A stretch of DNA of 53,063 nt, taken from Phycisphaerae bacterium. GTDB lineage: Bacteria; Planctomycetota; Phycisphaerae; UBA1845; JAFGLZ01. The position numbers and the translations under genes were made by a program. A model generated the notes under the pieces. That model saw nothing but the letters and a program-made list of their open reading frames with translations. It was not told the origin of the DNA and ran no database searches. Within the stretch, counting starts at the first letter, position 1. Each line of letters starts with the position of its first letter. Positions 16,663 through 24,786 of this stretch are shown here, in pieces. Location of the stretch: assembly GCA_016927755.1 (NCBI GenBank), contig JAFGLZ010000008.1, positions 1-53,063 of the forward strand. The letters are read 5' to 3'.

Positions 16663-18357
16663 TCAAAGCTGACCGCGCGGTTTGACCCCGGATCTCTGGC
16701 CAACGAACTTGGCGATCCGCTCCAGATCCCCCCGATCACAGTCGTCCCTATCCGTCCTCATCAAGACCATGTCGCCGTCGGTGAAGCGGATGCAAAGGCA
16801 ACCATAGGACCCTGTACTGAAGAGACCCCTCTGCGGCTTTCGCTCGAGTGTGACCTCTGCCACCTCCTCAAAGGAACGCTGCGCGACCTGGTAGATGGCT
16901 TTTTCACTACCGATGCCCTGCTGATCGATCAGCGTTACCTGGCGCCATGGTAGCCCCCCGCAGAACAGCCCGAAGAGGCCGACTATCACGGCCAATACCA
17001 GGTAGCCTTCCGACTGGGCGCGGCGTTCGGTATGGACGAAACGCCTGTACACCGACCAATCCTTGCCCAGTCGTCGCTTGGTGCGGAAGTGGACAGACGC
17101 CAGTGCCACCGAGAGCCCAAGGATGATGCCGACGATCAGCCAGCGCGCCCACCCGCGACTGTCATAGACTGGCTCGATCGCCTGGACCTGCAGATGCTTG
17201 ACGGCCGACCAGAACGCCACTGCCAACGCAATACTCGCCACCAGCCAGACCGCAAGAAACGCCCGACCGCGATTTCGCAGGGCTCGCCGGATCCGCGGCG
17301 CTGCCTCGGCCATCTCCTCCGGCGTCAGGATGTCGTGGAGTCGGGGCAGAAGGCATCGAGGCGTCGGACCCTTCTCTCCTGGCATCAGCCAACCGATCAT
17401 GTTCCAGAGCGCGGCGTATCCAGCGACGAACGCGACGTAGCACCACATCAGAACGGCAAACAACACGAAGGCCCACTCCGACCAGGAGAGATACCCCGCA
17501 AACTTCAGCGGGATGATGATCGCGGATACGAACAAGGCGGCCAGTGGCGGGGCCACGAGAAGGATCTGGTAGCCCCGCTTCTCCGCGGCCTCCCACACTC
17601 TCGCTAGCCTGGACACCTCCCTCAGTCGCCCGATGACCCCCTCATCCTTCCAGCGGATGGCCATCCTCCTTGGCCAAATCGACACAGCGTAGTAACCAAG
17701 TGTCCCGATGAGCCAGAAGCCGGCAGCAACCGTCGGGGGCAGAAGCGTTTGGAGCCACGTGGGCTGTGGACCTGGCCCACCGGTCAGCTCAACTCGAAGT
17801 AGGAGGTTCAATCCGTAGACCGCCGCCGTTACGCATCCCCCAATCACCAGGCATCGTAGGACGGAAGGGGGAGGCTGCACCGGACGAATTGCCGCGCGTT
17901 TATCCGGCCCCAGTCTCTCCACATTCACGATGTCGCCGCGGGTCCAGTACTTCCTGACAAGATCGCGGGTCGGGCGGCGGCCGTCGCGCAGGCAACGGTC
18001 AATGATCTCGCACACGCCGTCGGTGTGTTCGAAACAGAGCAGTGCAGGGGAGCGTACGCCTTGCCATAGCGTGACGCGACGAATGTTCGACCATGCAACT
18101 CGCCGTGTCCTGAAGAACGACCGAAGCACGATCCCGTGGCGGTCGATCGACCTGCCGCATGTCATGGTCAGACACCCATAGATCCCCAGCAGCCCCATCC
18201 AGACCGCCACGTTGGCTATGCAGGCCTGCGGCGTGAACCAGACCATGAACCGATGAGCGCCCTCGATCGGGATCACCAGCCCCGCCGCGACGCACGCCGC
18301 ACAGAGCACTGCGGCCAAACGGCCACCGACTATGTAAGATCCGGGATCAGGCGGCAC
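16663..18357 (-). CDS. Multi-pass membrane protein, function unknown
   Basis: I do not recognise a named family. The 564-residue protein has about eight or nine hydrophobic segments (roughly residues 10-30, 40-65, 168-190, 203-227, 270-318 as two, 370-392, 408-430, 455-478). Two soluble parts, about 72-122 ('GIVLRSFFRTRRVAWSNIRR') and 480-560 ('SFEEVAEVTLERKPQRG', then 'LCIRFTDGDMVLM'), have the strand pattern of bacterial PH-like domains that follow membrane helices. GTG 18357 has a strong AGGGAGGGAGGG site upstream. It stands alone on this strand between plus-strand genes. The PH-like reading is a weak structural guess. Confidence 0.7.
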   Translation of the reverse strand: MPPDPGSYIVGGRLAAVLCAACVAAGLVIPIEGAHRFMVWFTPQACIANVAVWMGLLGIYGCLTMTCGRSIDRHGIVLRSFFRTRRVAWSNIRRVTLWQGVRSPALLCFEHTDGVCEIIDRCLRDGRRPTRDLVRKYWTRGDIVNVERLGPDKRAAIRPVQPPPSVLRCLVIGGCVTAAVYGLNLLLRVELTGGPGPQPTWLQTLLPPTVAAGFWLIGTLGYYAVSIWPRRMAIRWKDEGVIGRLREVSRLARVWEAAEKRGYQILLVAPPLAALFVSAIIIPLKFAGYLSWSEWAFVLFAVLMWCYVAFVAGYAALWNMIGWLMPGEKGPTPRCLLPRLHDILTPEEMAEAAPRIRRALRNRGRAFLAVWLVASIALAVAFWSAVKHLQVQAIEPVYDSRGWARWLIVGIILGLSVALASVHFRTKRRLGKDWSVYRRFVHTERRAQSEGYLVLAVIVGLFGLFCGGLPWRQVTLIDQQGIGSEKAIYQVAQRSFEEVAEVTLERKPQRGLFSTGSYGCLCIRFTDGDMVLMRTDRDDCDRGDLERIAKFVGQRSGVKPRGQL

Positions 18358-18680
18358 GGTACCCTCCCTCCCTCAAGCGGTTCTCTTGCCGTTCAACTCC
18401 TGACCTCTGTCTCTGTCCGAAATGCCACGTCGATCCATGCGAACCACGGTCTCCAGTCATTCAGAATAGACCACGAAACTCGACCATCGGCCATTACGAA
18501 TTGCTCTCGGCTTCCGAATCACCCCGAGTTATCGGATCCCCGGAACGGACTGCCCGGCCCGTGGGCGACATGGTGCCCCAGGTCCGGGCCAGCCCGGTCG
18601 CGTCCGGAAAGCCAAGCTCAAAGACTCACTTGCATGCCGCTAATGTGCGCATATTCACCGGCCGATGAAGACCAGGTCCT
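18358..18680. other. Intergenic gap between divergent genes
   Basis: This 323-bp gap separates the divergent membrane-protein gene and the terpenoid-cyclase-fold gene. It must hold promoters for both, but I see no convincing -35/-10 pair, no hairpin with a strong stem, and no short coding frame with a ribosome-binding site. Confidence 0.4.
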
Positions 18681-19583
18681 ATGTCCTGGCAAAACGCACT
18701 TATCGACCGCCTGCGATCCGGCGCAAACACCTCTGGTGGATGGGGTTATCGACCAGAATCCTCGCCGAGCGCCGAGCCCACCGCCATGGCCTGCATGGCC
18801 TTGTGGGCCTCGGGAGACACGCCCGACCGCTGGCAGCAGGGCCTGGCTTGGCTGGCCGGCGTGGCCGCCAAGGACGGAAGCGTGCCGATCACCTCAGCGG
18901 TGCCCTCTGCCGCCTGGCCCACGGCGATTGCCGCCCTTGCGTGGCTCCGCGCCGGCCGTCAGCTAGGCCACACGTACAACGCGCACGTCGAACGTGCCCT
19001 CGCTTGGCTGCTCGCGCTCAAGGGCCTCATCATCCAGCCCGACCCGACCGTCTACGGCCACGACACAACCCTTCAGGGCTGGCCCTGGATCGCCGAGACC
19101 CACTCCTGGGTCGAGCCGACCGCCTATGCCATCCTTGCTCTGCGAGCAGCCGGCAAGGCCGATCACCCGCGCGTTCGAGAAGGCGTCAAGCTCCTGCTCG
19201 ACCGGGCACTGCCGGGCGGGGGATGGAACTACGGAAACAAGCGAATCCTGGCCAATGAGCTGCGTCCCTTCCCGGCCACCACGGGGATCGCCCTGGCCGC
19301 CCTGGCTCCCGAGCCGGTCGGCGAGCAGCTCAAGCCCTCAATCGACTACGCCACGCGAGAGCTGGGCCGCATCCGCGCCCCGTTCACCATGGCCTGGGGA
19401 CTCATCGGACTGACCGCTTGGGATGCCCGTCCCCCCGCGGCTCAGGAATGGCTGCAAGCATGCGCCGCCCGTTCAATGAAAGGGCAACCGAATATCCTGC
19501 AGGACGCGTTGCTGCTGCTCGCCGGTATGGAGAAGGACCGCAACCCCCTCGTGTCGGCGGTAGGGGAGCAGACACATGCCTGA
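18681..19583 (+). CDS. Terpenoid-cyclase/prenyltransferase-fold (alpha/alpha barrel) protein
   Basis: The sequence shows repeated helix pairs with Gly-Gly-Trp turns typical of the squalene-cyclase/prenyltransferase alpha-alpha toroid: 'GGWGYRPESSPSAEPTAMAC', 'SAAWPTAIAALAWLRA', 'SWVEPTAYAILALRA', 'GGGWNYGNK', 'PFPATTGIALAAL'. At 300 aa it is about half the length of a true squalene-hopene cyclase, and I see no DxDD catalytic motif. Terpene synthesis is therefore not supported; a binding or scaffolding role is more likely. It overlaps the next gene by 8 bp and so is probably co-translated with the Tat-exported DUF362 protein. The ribosome-binding site before ATG 18681 is weak. Confidence 0.78.
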   Translation: MSWQNALIDRLRSGANTSGGWGYRPESSPSAEPTAMACMALWASGDTPDRWQQGLAWLAGVAAKDGSVPITSAVPSAAWPTAIAALAWLRAGRQLGHTYNAHVERALAWLLALKGLIIQPDPTVYGHDTTLQGWPWIAETHSWVEPTAYAILALRAAGKADHPRVREGVKLLLDRALPGGGWNYGNKRILANELRPFPATTGIALAALAPEPVGEQLKPSIDYATRELGRIRAPFTMAWGLIGLTAWDARPPAAQEWLQACAARSMKGQPNILQDALLLLAGMEKDRNPLVSAVGEQTHA

Positions 19584-20610
19584 GAACCCGACCGAACAAC
19601 CGGAGCAGCCCCAGGGATGGAAGCCGTCGCGGCGGGAACTCCTCGGCATCGGTGGCGCTGCGGTTATCGGCGGAGGCGTGTTTGCGGGCATCCGGCGTTG
19701 GCGGCGAAACGAGAACGGCCAGCGGTCGGAGGTCGCCATCTGCAAGGCCTCCAGGTACGACGCGAATCTGGTCGCCACGATCCTCGACGGGCTCAGAGAG
19801 CTGGGCATCGACCGCGCGGCCGTCCGCGGAAAGCGGATCCTGCTCAAGCCGAACCTCGTCGAGACCGACCTGGGGCAGCCGCACATCAACACCAGCCCGG
19901 CGGTCGTTGCGGCCGCGATCGAATCGTTTCGCCGCCTCGACGCCGCCGACGTCGTCGTGGCCGAGGGGCAGGGACATCGTCGCGATAGCTGGCTCGTCCT
20001 CGACGAGTCGGGCATGGGACGCGCGATCGAGGAGGTTGCAGCCACCTTCGTCGACTTGAATCACGACGAGTTTGCCGCCGTCGACAACGCCGGGACATGG
20101 ACCTCGCTCGAGAAGCTCCACCTGCCGAAAACGCTGCTCCAGGCCGATTGGGTCGTCTCGATGCCCAAGCTCAAGACGCACCATTGGGCCGGCGTGACGT
20201 GCGCGATGAAGAACTTGTTCGGCGTCATGCCCGGGATCGTCTACGGCTGGCCCAAGAACGTGCTCCATCACCAGGGCATCAACAAGTCAATCCTCGACAT
20301 CAACGCCACCGTCAAACCCTCGCTGGCAATCGTCGACGGCATTATCGGTATGGAGGGCGACGGGCCGATCATGGGCACGCCCAAGGCCGCCAACTGCCTG
20401 ATCCTGGGCCGAAACGCCGCCTCGGTCGACGCGACCGCGACCCGGATCATGGGCCTCAATCCCTACGCGGTCGGCTACCTGATCGGCGCCTCGGGACGGC
20501 TCGGGGCGATCCACGAGTCGAACATCAGTCAGCGAGGCGAGCCGATCGACGCGATGAAGACTCGATTCGGCGTGCTTGACGCGCCGCACCTGCGTTCGAT
20601 CGTCGTGTAG
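19576..20610 (+). CDS. Tat-exported DUF362 protein
   Basis: DUF362 proteins are of unknown function; some members carry iron-sulfur clusters. A twin-arginine signal is visible ('PSRRELLGIGGAAVIGGG', Arg19-Arg20), so the protein is probably folded in the cytoplasm and then exported. The family core has 'RILLKPNLVETD', 'VVAEGQGHRRDS', 'SMPKLKTHHWAGVTCAMKNL' and 'IVDGIIGMEGDGP', all typical of DUF362. I see no Cys-rich ferredoxin region at the C-terminus, so this is a single-domain version. ATG 19576 has AGGGGAG seven bases upstream and overlaps the previous stop by 8 bp. Length is 344 aa. Confidence 0.85.
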   Translation: MPENPTEQPEQPQGWKPSRRELLGIGGAAVIGGGVFAGIRRWRRNENGQRSEVAICKASRYDANLVATILDGLRELGIDRAAVRGKRILLKPNLVETDLGQPHINTSPAVVAAAIESFRRLDAADVVVAEGQGHRRDSWLVLDESGMGRAIEEVAATFVDLNHDEFAAVDNAGTWTSLEKLHLPKTLLQADWVVSMPKLKTHHWAGVTCAMKNLFGVMPGIVYGWPKNVLHHQGINKSILDINATVKPSLAIVDGIIGMEGDGPIMGTPKAANCLILGRNAASVDATATRIMGLNPYAVGYLIGASGRLGAIHESNISQRGEPIDAMKTRFGVLDAPHLRSIVV

Positions 20611-20670
20611 AGATCGGGCTTCGTCTCGGGCAGATCCCGCCGGGCCGTGCCGCCAGGGGAGCGGACAACG

Positions 20671-22857
20671 ATGAGTGAAGAGATTCTGCAAGCCCCTCGC
20701 CTACTGGGTGATTCCAATCCCACTCCAGCCGTCGGTGCGTCACGCGACGCCGCCGGTCGCGCGGAGGTCTCCAGGCTGGGCCGTGCCTGGAGCACACTCG
20801 CGTGGTCCGTCTGCGCCGGACTGATCGGCGGCATGCTATTCGGCGCCGTCCTGGCGGTCGTGGCGGGCTGGCCGTACCGCTTCGCGATGCCGCTCCGCCA
20901 GTGGTCCGACGCGCTGAGCTACTCGGCGCTCGTTCACGGCGTCATGTGGACCCTCCACGGAGCCATCGCTGCGACGCTCTTTGCCGCGGTCATCGTCGCT
21001 AGCCGCCGCGTCCGAGCCTCCACGATCCCCGGCGCGCTCGGGCTCGCCTTCCTGATCGCAGGTGCCACCGGATTCCTCGTATGGTACGCCGCTGCGGATG
21101 CCGGCGTCGTCGCCGCCAGCGAGTTGACGCGAGGCTGGTGGGCGTTCCTGCTCGGTTACTGGCTGGTCATGACGGCTGCCTGCTACACCGTCATTCATCT
21201 GGTTGCGCGCACGCGCCTGGCTGGCGGAGCTCGGCGCCTTGGCCGCATCGCGTTTTGGCCCGCGGCCGGACTGCTCGCGATCTGCCTGGCGATCCAGTGG
21301 TTCGAGCGTCCGAGCCTGGCTTCAGCAAGTCCCACCTGGTCCCCGGCTCCCGCCGCCGCGACGCAATCGCCTCCCGATCGACCGAACGTCGTCCTCGTCG
21401 TGCTCGATACCCAACGCGCCGACCGGTTGGGGTGCTACGGCTATCCGCGCCCGACGACGCCCCGACTGGACGCCTTCGCCAAGGATGCCGTCGTCTTCGA
21501 GAACTGCGTCTCGCCCGCGATCTGGACGCTGCCCTCCCACGCCTCGATGTTCACGGGACTGTTCCCCAGCGAGCATGGCGCGAACTGGCACCACCTGTGG
21601 GTCGACGGCAAGTTCCCGACCGCCGCCGAGATCCTCAAGAAGGCCGGCTACCAAACCATGGGGCTGACGAACAACACCTTCATCGGAACGCTGACGAACC
21701 TCTCACGCGGATTCGACGGATTCATCCAGCCCTGGGCCATTCAGTGGGTTCGGGGGAACCTCCTTTACGACCTCCTGGCGCGAGCGCTGTACCCCGGGCA
21801 CCACATCGGGACCTGGCTCGGCGTGGCCACACACCAGGACAACGGCGGTAAATACACGAACCAGCTCGTGGCGCGCTTTCTCGAGCAGCGAGATCCGGCG
21901 CGTCCGTTCTTCATGTTCATCAACTACATGGAGCCGCACGAGCCATACCGCCCTCCGCTTCCACATCGACGCGTCTTCATCAAGCCGGAGGAGATCGAGA
22001 ATTCATATCGATTGGCCTGGTGGTACAAGCGGTTCCAGTACTCGCTGTTGAAACGCGACGATTACACCCCCGCCGAGCTGGACCTGCTCAATCGAACCTA
22101 CGACGCCGAGACGAGATTGCAGGACGACTACGTCGGCGAGCTCCTCCAGATGCTCGCCGCGCGCGTCCCGCTGGATGATACGTTGATCATCGTCACCGCC
22201 GATCACGGCGAGAGCCTGGGCGATCACCACATTATCGGACACGGCTGGTGCGTCTATGAGACGCTGACCCACGTCCCGCTGATCGTTCGCTATCCAAGAC
22301 GTCTCCCGCCCGGGCGGCGGACGGACCTCGTCCAGACCGTGGACGTCTTCCCCACGATGCTCGATGCCGCTAGCGGCCGGGCGGTCACCTCCCAGTCCAC
22401 GTTCGGGCGGTCGCTGTTATCTCCGCCCGGCGAGGCACCCGTTGCCGCCATGACCACCGCCTCGTCCCCCTCGACGGCCGCCTCGGGAGACCTCGTGGGC
22501 CGTGTCGTCGTCACGGAGCGGACCGCCCCACAGGACCCCGGCCTCGACGAGGTCCAGCGGATCGACACGCGCTTCAATCGAGTGCCATACGAGGGAAAGA
22601 TCCGCGCGGTCCGCCAGGGGCCCTGGAAGTACATCGTATGGGACGATGGCAGAGAGGAATTGTATAACCTCGCTCGCGATCCCGGAGAACTCACGAACGA
22701 AATCGACGCGCACCGGCCCATATCCCAAAGGCTGGCAGAGCAATTGCAAGGCTGGCTCGGAAAGAGCAAGGCCTTCAAGGACGCCACGCCACTGAAGGGC
22801 CAGCGCCGCCTGGACGATGAGTCGCGTAGACGGCTTCGCGCCTTGGGGTATCTCTAG
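20671..22857 (+). CDS. Membrane sulfatase-like hydrolase (alkaline phosphatase superfamily)
   Basis: From ATG 20671 (AGGGGAG ten bases upstream) the protein is 728 aa. About five membrane segments fill residues 40-212, and a sulfatase-fold domain follows from about 238. Metal-site motifs are present: 'NVVLVVLDTQRADRLGCYGY' (Asp246) and 'TADHGESLGDHH'. The nucleophile segment reads 'WTLPSHASMFTGLFPSEHG'. Thr286 stands where true sulfatases have the Cys/Ser that becomes formylglycine (C/S-x-P-x-R), and His replaces the Arg. A classical sulfatase is therefore unlikely; a Thr-dependent phosphotransferase or phosphodiesterase, as in the LtaS/EptA branch, is an alternative. It lies 60 bp after DUF362 on the same strand. 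Confidence 0.85.
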   Translation: MSEEILQAPRLLGDSNPTPAVGASRDAAGRAEVSRLGRAWSTLAWSVCAGLIGGMLFGAVLAVVAGWPYRFAMPLRQWSDALSYSALVHGVMWTLHGAIAATLFAAVIVASRRVRASTIPGALGLAFLIAGATGFLVWYAAADAGVVAASELTRGWWAFLLGYWLVMTAACYTVIHLVARTRLAGGARRLGRIAFWPAAGLLAICLAIQWFERPSLASASPTWSPAPAAATQSPPDRPNVVLVVLDTQRADRLGCYGYPRPTTPRLDAFAKDAVVFENCVSPAIWTLPSHASMFTGLFPSEHGANWHHLWVDGKFPTAAEILKKAGYQTMGLTNNTFIGTLTNLSRGFDGFIQPWAIQWVRGNLLYDLLARALYPGHHIGTWLGVATHQDNGGKYTNQLVARFLEQRDPARPFFMFINYMEPHEPYRPPLPHRRVFIKPEEIENSYRLAWWYKRFQYSLLKRDDYTPAELDLLNRTYDAETRLQDDYVGELLQMLAARVPLDDTLIIVTADHGESLGDHHIIGHGWCVYETLTHVPLIVRYPRRLPPGRRTDLVQTVDVFPTMLDAASGRAVTSQSTFGRSLLSPPGEAPVAAMTTASSPSTAASGDLVGRVVVTERTAPQDPGLDEVQRIDTRFNRVPYEGKIRAVRQGPWKYIVWDDGREELYNLARDPGELTNEIDAHRPISQRLAEQLQGWLGKSKAFKDATPLKGQRRLDDESRRRLRALGYL

Positions 22858-22883
22858 ACGACTGGATTCGGACCGATTCCAAC

Positions 22884-22910
22884 GCCCGGTAATCTCCTGA
22901 TTGACCGGGC
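22884..22910 (+). terminator. Hairpin after the sulfatase-like gene
   Basis: The stem gcccggt/accgggc (22884-22890 with 22904-22910) continues inward as aatc/gatt around a tcct loop, with one bulged G. It lies 27 bp after the stop codon. No T-run follows. It probably ends transcription from the 18.7-22.9 kb genes before the Tad locus. Confidence 0.6.
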
Positions 22911-22977
22911 AGGCAGGGGATCGACTTTACTCATGTTTTCCAACTTGCCTATTTTCAAGAAAAACACCGTCTCCAGT

Positions 22978-23006
22978 TTGCCCAGTCGCTAGATGTTTCT
23001 TATGTT
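22978..23006 (+). promoter_or_regulatory. Putative promoter for the flp transcript
   Basis: TTGCCC (22978-22983) and TATGTT (23001-23006) are separated by 17 nt, inside the most AT-rich stretch of the 347-bp gap between the sulfatase-like gene and flp. The start would lie near 23013, giving a leader of about 190 nt. Confidence 0.4.
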
Positions 23007-23061
23007 CTCACTGTGCCATCCGCAGCGGCTTGATGAGGGTGGCCGTCAGGAGAGTGAGACT

Positions 23062-23112
23062 CAACGGCGACGGACGCCGTTGATTAGAAACGGCTGGAGC
23101 CGATCGGCTCCA
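23062..23112 (+). promoter_or_regulatory. Structured 5' leader of flp
   Basis: Two consecutive hairpins lie in the presumed leader: caacggcg/cgccgttg (23062-23069 with 23075-23082, five-base loop) and an 18-bp perfect palindrome (23095-23112, core ggagccgatcggctcc). They could stabilise the pilin mRNA or control its translation. No known riboswitch pattern was recognised. Confidence 0.4.
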
Positions 23113-23204
23113 CGATCAAGACAACCGCTCGTGGCCCGCGACGGAACGCGGATCGCGGCGAAATAGCGGATTGCTACGGCAATCACATGAAGGAGAGGTT
23201 AGTA

Positions 23205-23405
23205 ATGAAGGCCCTTGTCAATCGTGCGAAGAGCTTCCTGGTCAGCGAAGATGGCCCGACCGCGACGGAGTACGCGGTGATGCTTGCCCTGATTATCATC
23301 GTGGCGTTGGCCGCCATCGGGACTCTGGGCCAGAAGGTCAACAGCATCTTCACGAACGTCGAGGCCGCGCTGCCTGACGGCTCCGGCGGTGGCAGCGGCA
23401 GCTAA
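23205..23405 (+). CDS. flp: Flp-type major pilin
   Basis: Flp pilins are processed by a dedicated prepilin peptidase and polymerise into Tad pili used for surface attachment. From ATG 23205 (AAGGAGAGG upstream, six-base spacing) the precursor is 66 aa. The leader ends at Gly17, followed by 'PTATEYAVMLALIIIVALAA'. Mature residues 5 and 6 are Glu and Tyr, the Flp signature, ahead of the hydrophobic assembly helix. The short tail is Gly/Ser-rich. An upstream in-frame ATG (23187) would place the ribosome-binding site inside the gene, so I reject it. It is the first gene of the Tad locus and is followed by a hairpin. Confidence 0.95.
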   Translation: MKALVNRAKSFLVSEDGPTATEYAVMLALIIIVALAAIGTLGQKVNSIFTNVEAALPDGSGGGSGS

Positions 23406-23436
23406 GCGTCGCTGGGGAGTTTCGTAGGTGACTACA

Positions 23437-23476
23437 AGGCCGTGGGTGTCGCTCGTCGGGGGGATGCCCACGGCCT
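23437..23476 (+). terminator. Hairpin between flp and the prepilin peptidase gene
   Basis: A perfect 10-bp stem, aggccgtggg (23437-23446) with cccacggcct (23467-23476), is followed by 'attcctt'. Its position right after flp fits partial termination, giving far more pilin mRNA than machinery mRNA. Confidence 0.6.
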
Positions 23477-23596
23477 ATTCCTTGACACTTCAAGGAAACG
23501 CAGGCAACGGTTCAGGGCAAGGCGGAAACGCCGATCACTCCAGGGGTGAGCCGCCTGCCGACTGAAATCCCAAATGAATGAGAAGAGAGGCAGACC

Positions 23597-24151
23597 ATGC
23601 ATTGGGGCTATTGGGAAACCACGTGTCTGATCCTGGTTCCGGGGGTCCTGCTCGCCTCGTGGATCGACTACAAGGCTCGGAAGGTGCCGAACTGGCTGAA
23701 CGCGGCCTTGGCTGCCAGCGGGCTCGCGGCGCAGTTCTTCTATAACGGTACGGAAGGCTTGGCGGCCGGCGGGCTCGGACTGCTCGTCGGCTTTGGCGTC
23801 TTGATCGTGCCCTGGGCCATGCATGGCATGGGCGCGGGAGATGTCAAGCTAATGGCCGCGATTGGGGTGTGGTTTGGACCTTGGATGACGCTCGTGGCGT
23901 TCTGCGTCGGCGGCGTGATCGGCGGCATCGTCGCCGTCATCATGATCCTGTCCAGCGGACGGCTCTGGAATGCGATGGCCAACATTCAAATCATCCTCAT
24001 CAAGGTCAGCAATACCAAGACCGCCTTCAGCGAGTTTGGCGGAGCGAGGACCTTTGGCAACAGCTCACAGTTGCTGCCCTACGGCGTGCCGCTGACCGCG
24101 GGATCGCTGATCATCCTGTGTGGTCAGTGCATGGGTTGGTGGACGCTGTAA
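23597..24151 (+). CDS. cpaA: Prepilin peptidase of the Tad system (CpaA/TadV, A24)
   Basis: This membrane aspartic protease cuts the leader from Flp prepilin. It is the short Tad-type form without the N-methylation domain (184 aa). Both catalytic Asp motifs are present: 'WIDYKARKVPN' (Asp24) and 'GMGAGDVKLMAAIG' (Asp82). About five hydrophobic segments surround them. ATG 23597 has AGAGAGG upstream. It follows flp after a hairpin and precedes the TadE-like gene by 44 bp, so it leads the machinery part of the operon. Confidence 0.94.
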   Translation: MHWGYWETTCLILVPGVLLASWIDYKARKVPNWLNAALAASGLAAQFFYNGTEGLAAGGLGLLVGFGVLIVPWAMHGMGAGDVKLMAAIGVWFGPWMTLVAFCVGGVIGGIVAVIMILSSGRLWNAMANIQIILIKVSNTKTAFSEFGGARTFGNSSQLLPYGVPLTAGSLIILCGQCMGWWTL

Positions 24152-24195
24152 GGGATTGGGGAAAGAAGCGAGGTGTGATCGTGAGGAACCGAACA

Positions 24196-24603
24196 ATGCC
24201 CAAGGACAGGTGCCCGAGATCGAGGCGACGGCGAGGTACGGCGGTGGTCGAGATGGCCGTCGTCTCACCGCTGTTGCTGACGCTCGTCTTCGGCATCATC
24301 GAGTTCAGTTGGGCGATGTCCGTCAATCAGACCTTGACGCAGGCGGCTCGGGAGGGGTGCCGCACTGCAATCATCAAGGGAACGACCGATTCGGACATTA
24401 CGTCACGGGTGGCGACCTTCATGTCCGCATCAGGCCTGACCGGGTACACCGTCGACCTGACGCGAGCGACGGTCGACGACCCGACCGAAACGGTTCGCGT
24501 CTCCATTCCCTACGGGAACGTGTCGTTGATCTGCGGCTATTTTCCAATTCTGGAGAGTAAAACGCTGACTTCGGCATGCTCAATGCGTAAGGAAGGGAGC
24601 TAG
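24196..24603 (+). CDS. tadE: TadE-like pseudopilin
   Basis: TadE/TadF proteins are minor pseudopilins needed for Flp pilus assembly. The 135-residue protein has the family opening, 'RRGTAVVEMAVVSPLLLTLV' then 'FGIIEFSWAMSVNQTLTQAA', with Glu five or so residues into the hydrophobic helix. A short extracytoplasmic domain with three Cys follows. I use ATG 24196, with GAGGAA eight bases upstream; in-frame GTGs at 24181 and 24175 are possible alternatives. No separate TadF or TadG gene is seen in the window. The gap 24604-24786 holds nothing I can support. Confidence 0.88.
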   Translation: MPKDRCPRSRRRRGTAVVEMAVVSPLLLTLVFGIIEFSWAMSVNQTLTQAAREGCRTAIIKGTTDSDITSRVATFMSASGLTGYTVDLTRATVDDPTETVRVSIPYGNVSLICGYFPILESKTLTSACSMRKEGS

Positions 24604-24786
24604 GCTCGGGACCGTATGCTTTCCGAGAGGGGAAGGAAGCGATTGGGAATGTCGCGATAGGGGCTAAGGCCTCAAGCGATGTTCGGCCGATAAGGGAAAG
24701 GCCGGGTCAGTGCGCCTTCGGTTCGCCGATGAACGCGCTGTTCTGGCAGTCGCGTACTCCCCGCCAGGGGGACACGAGGTGTCGTG

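Noticed and set aside
22901..23083. Possible 60-residue Cys-rich peptide before flp
   Set aside because: It has no ribosome-binding site and runs across the likely promoter and leader of flp.
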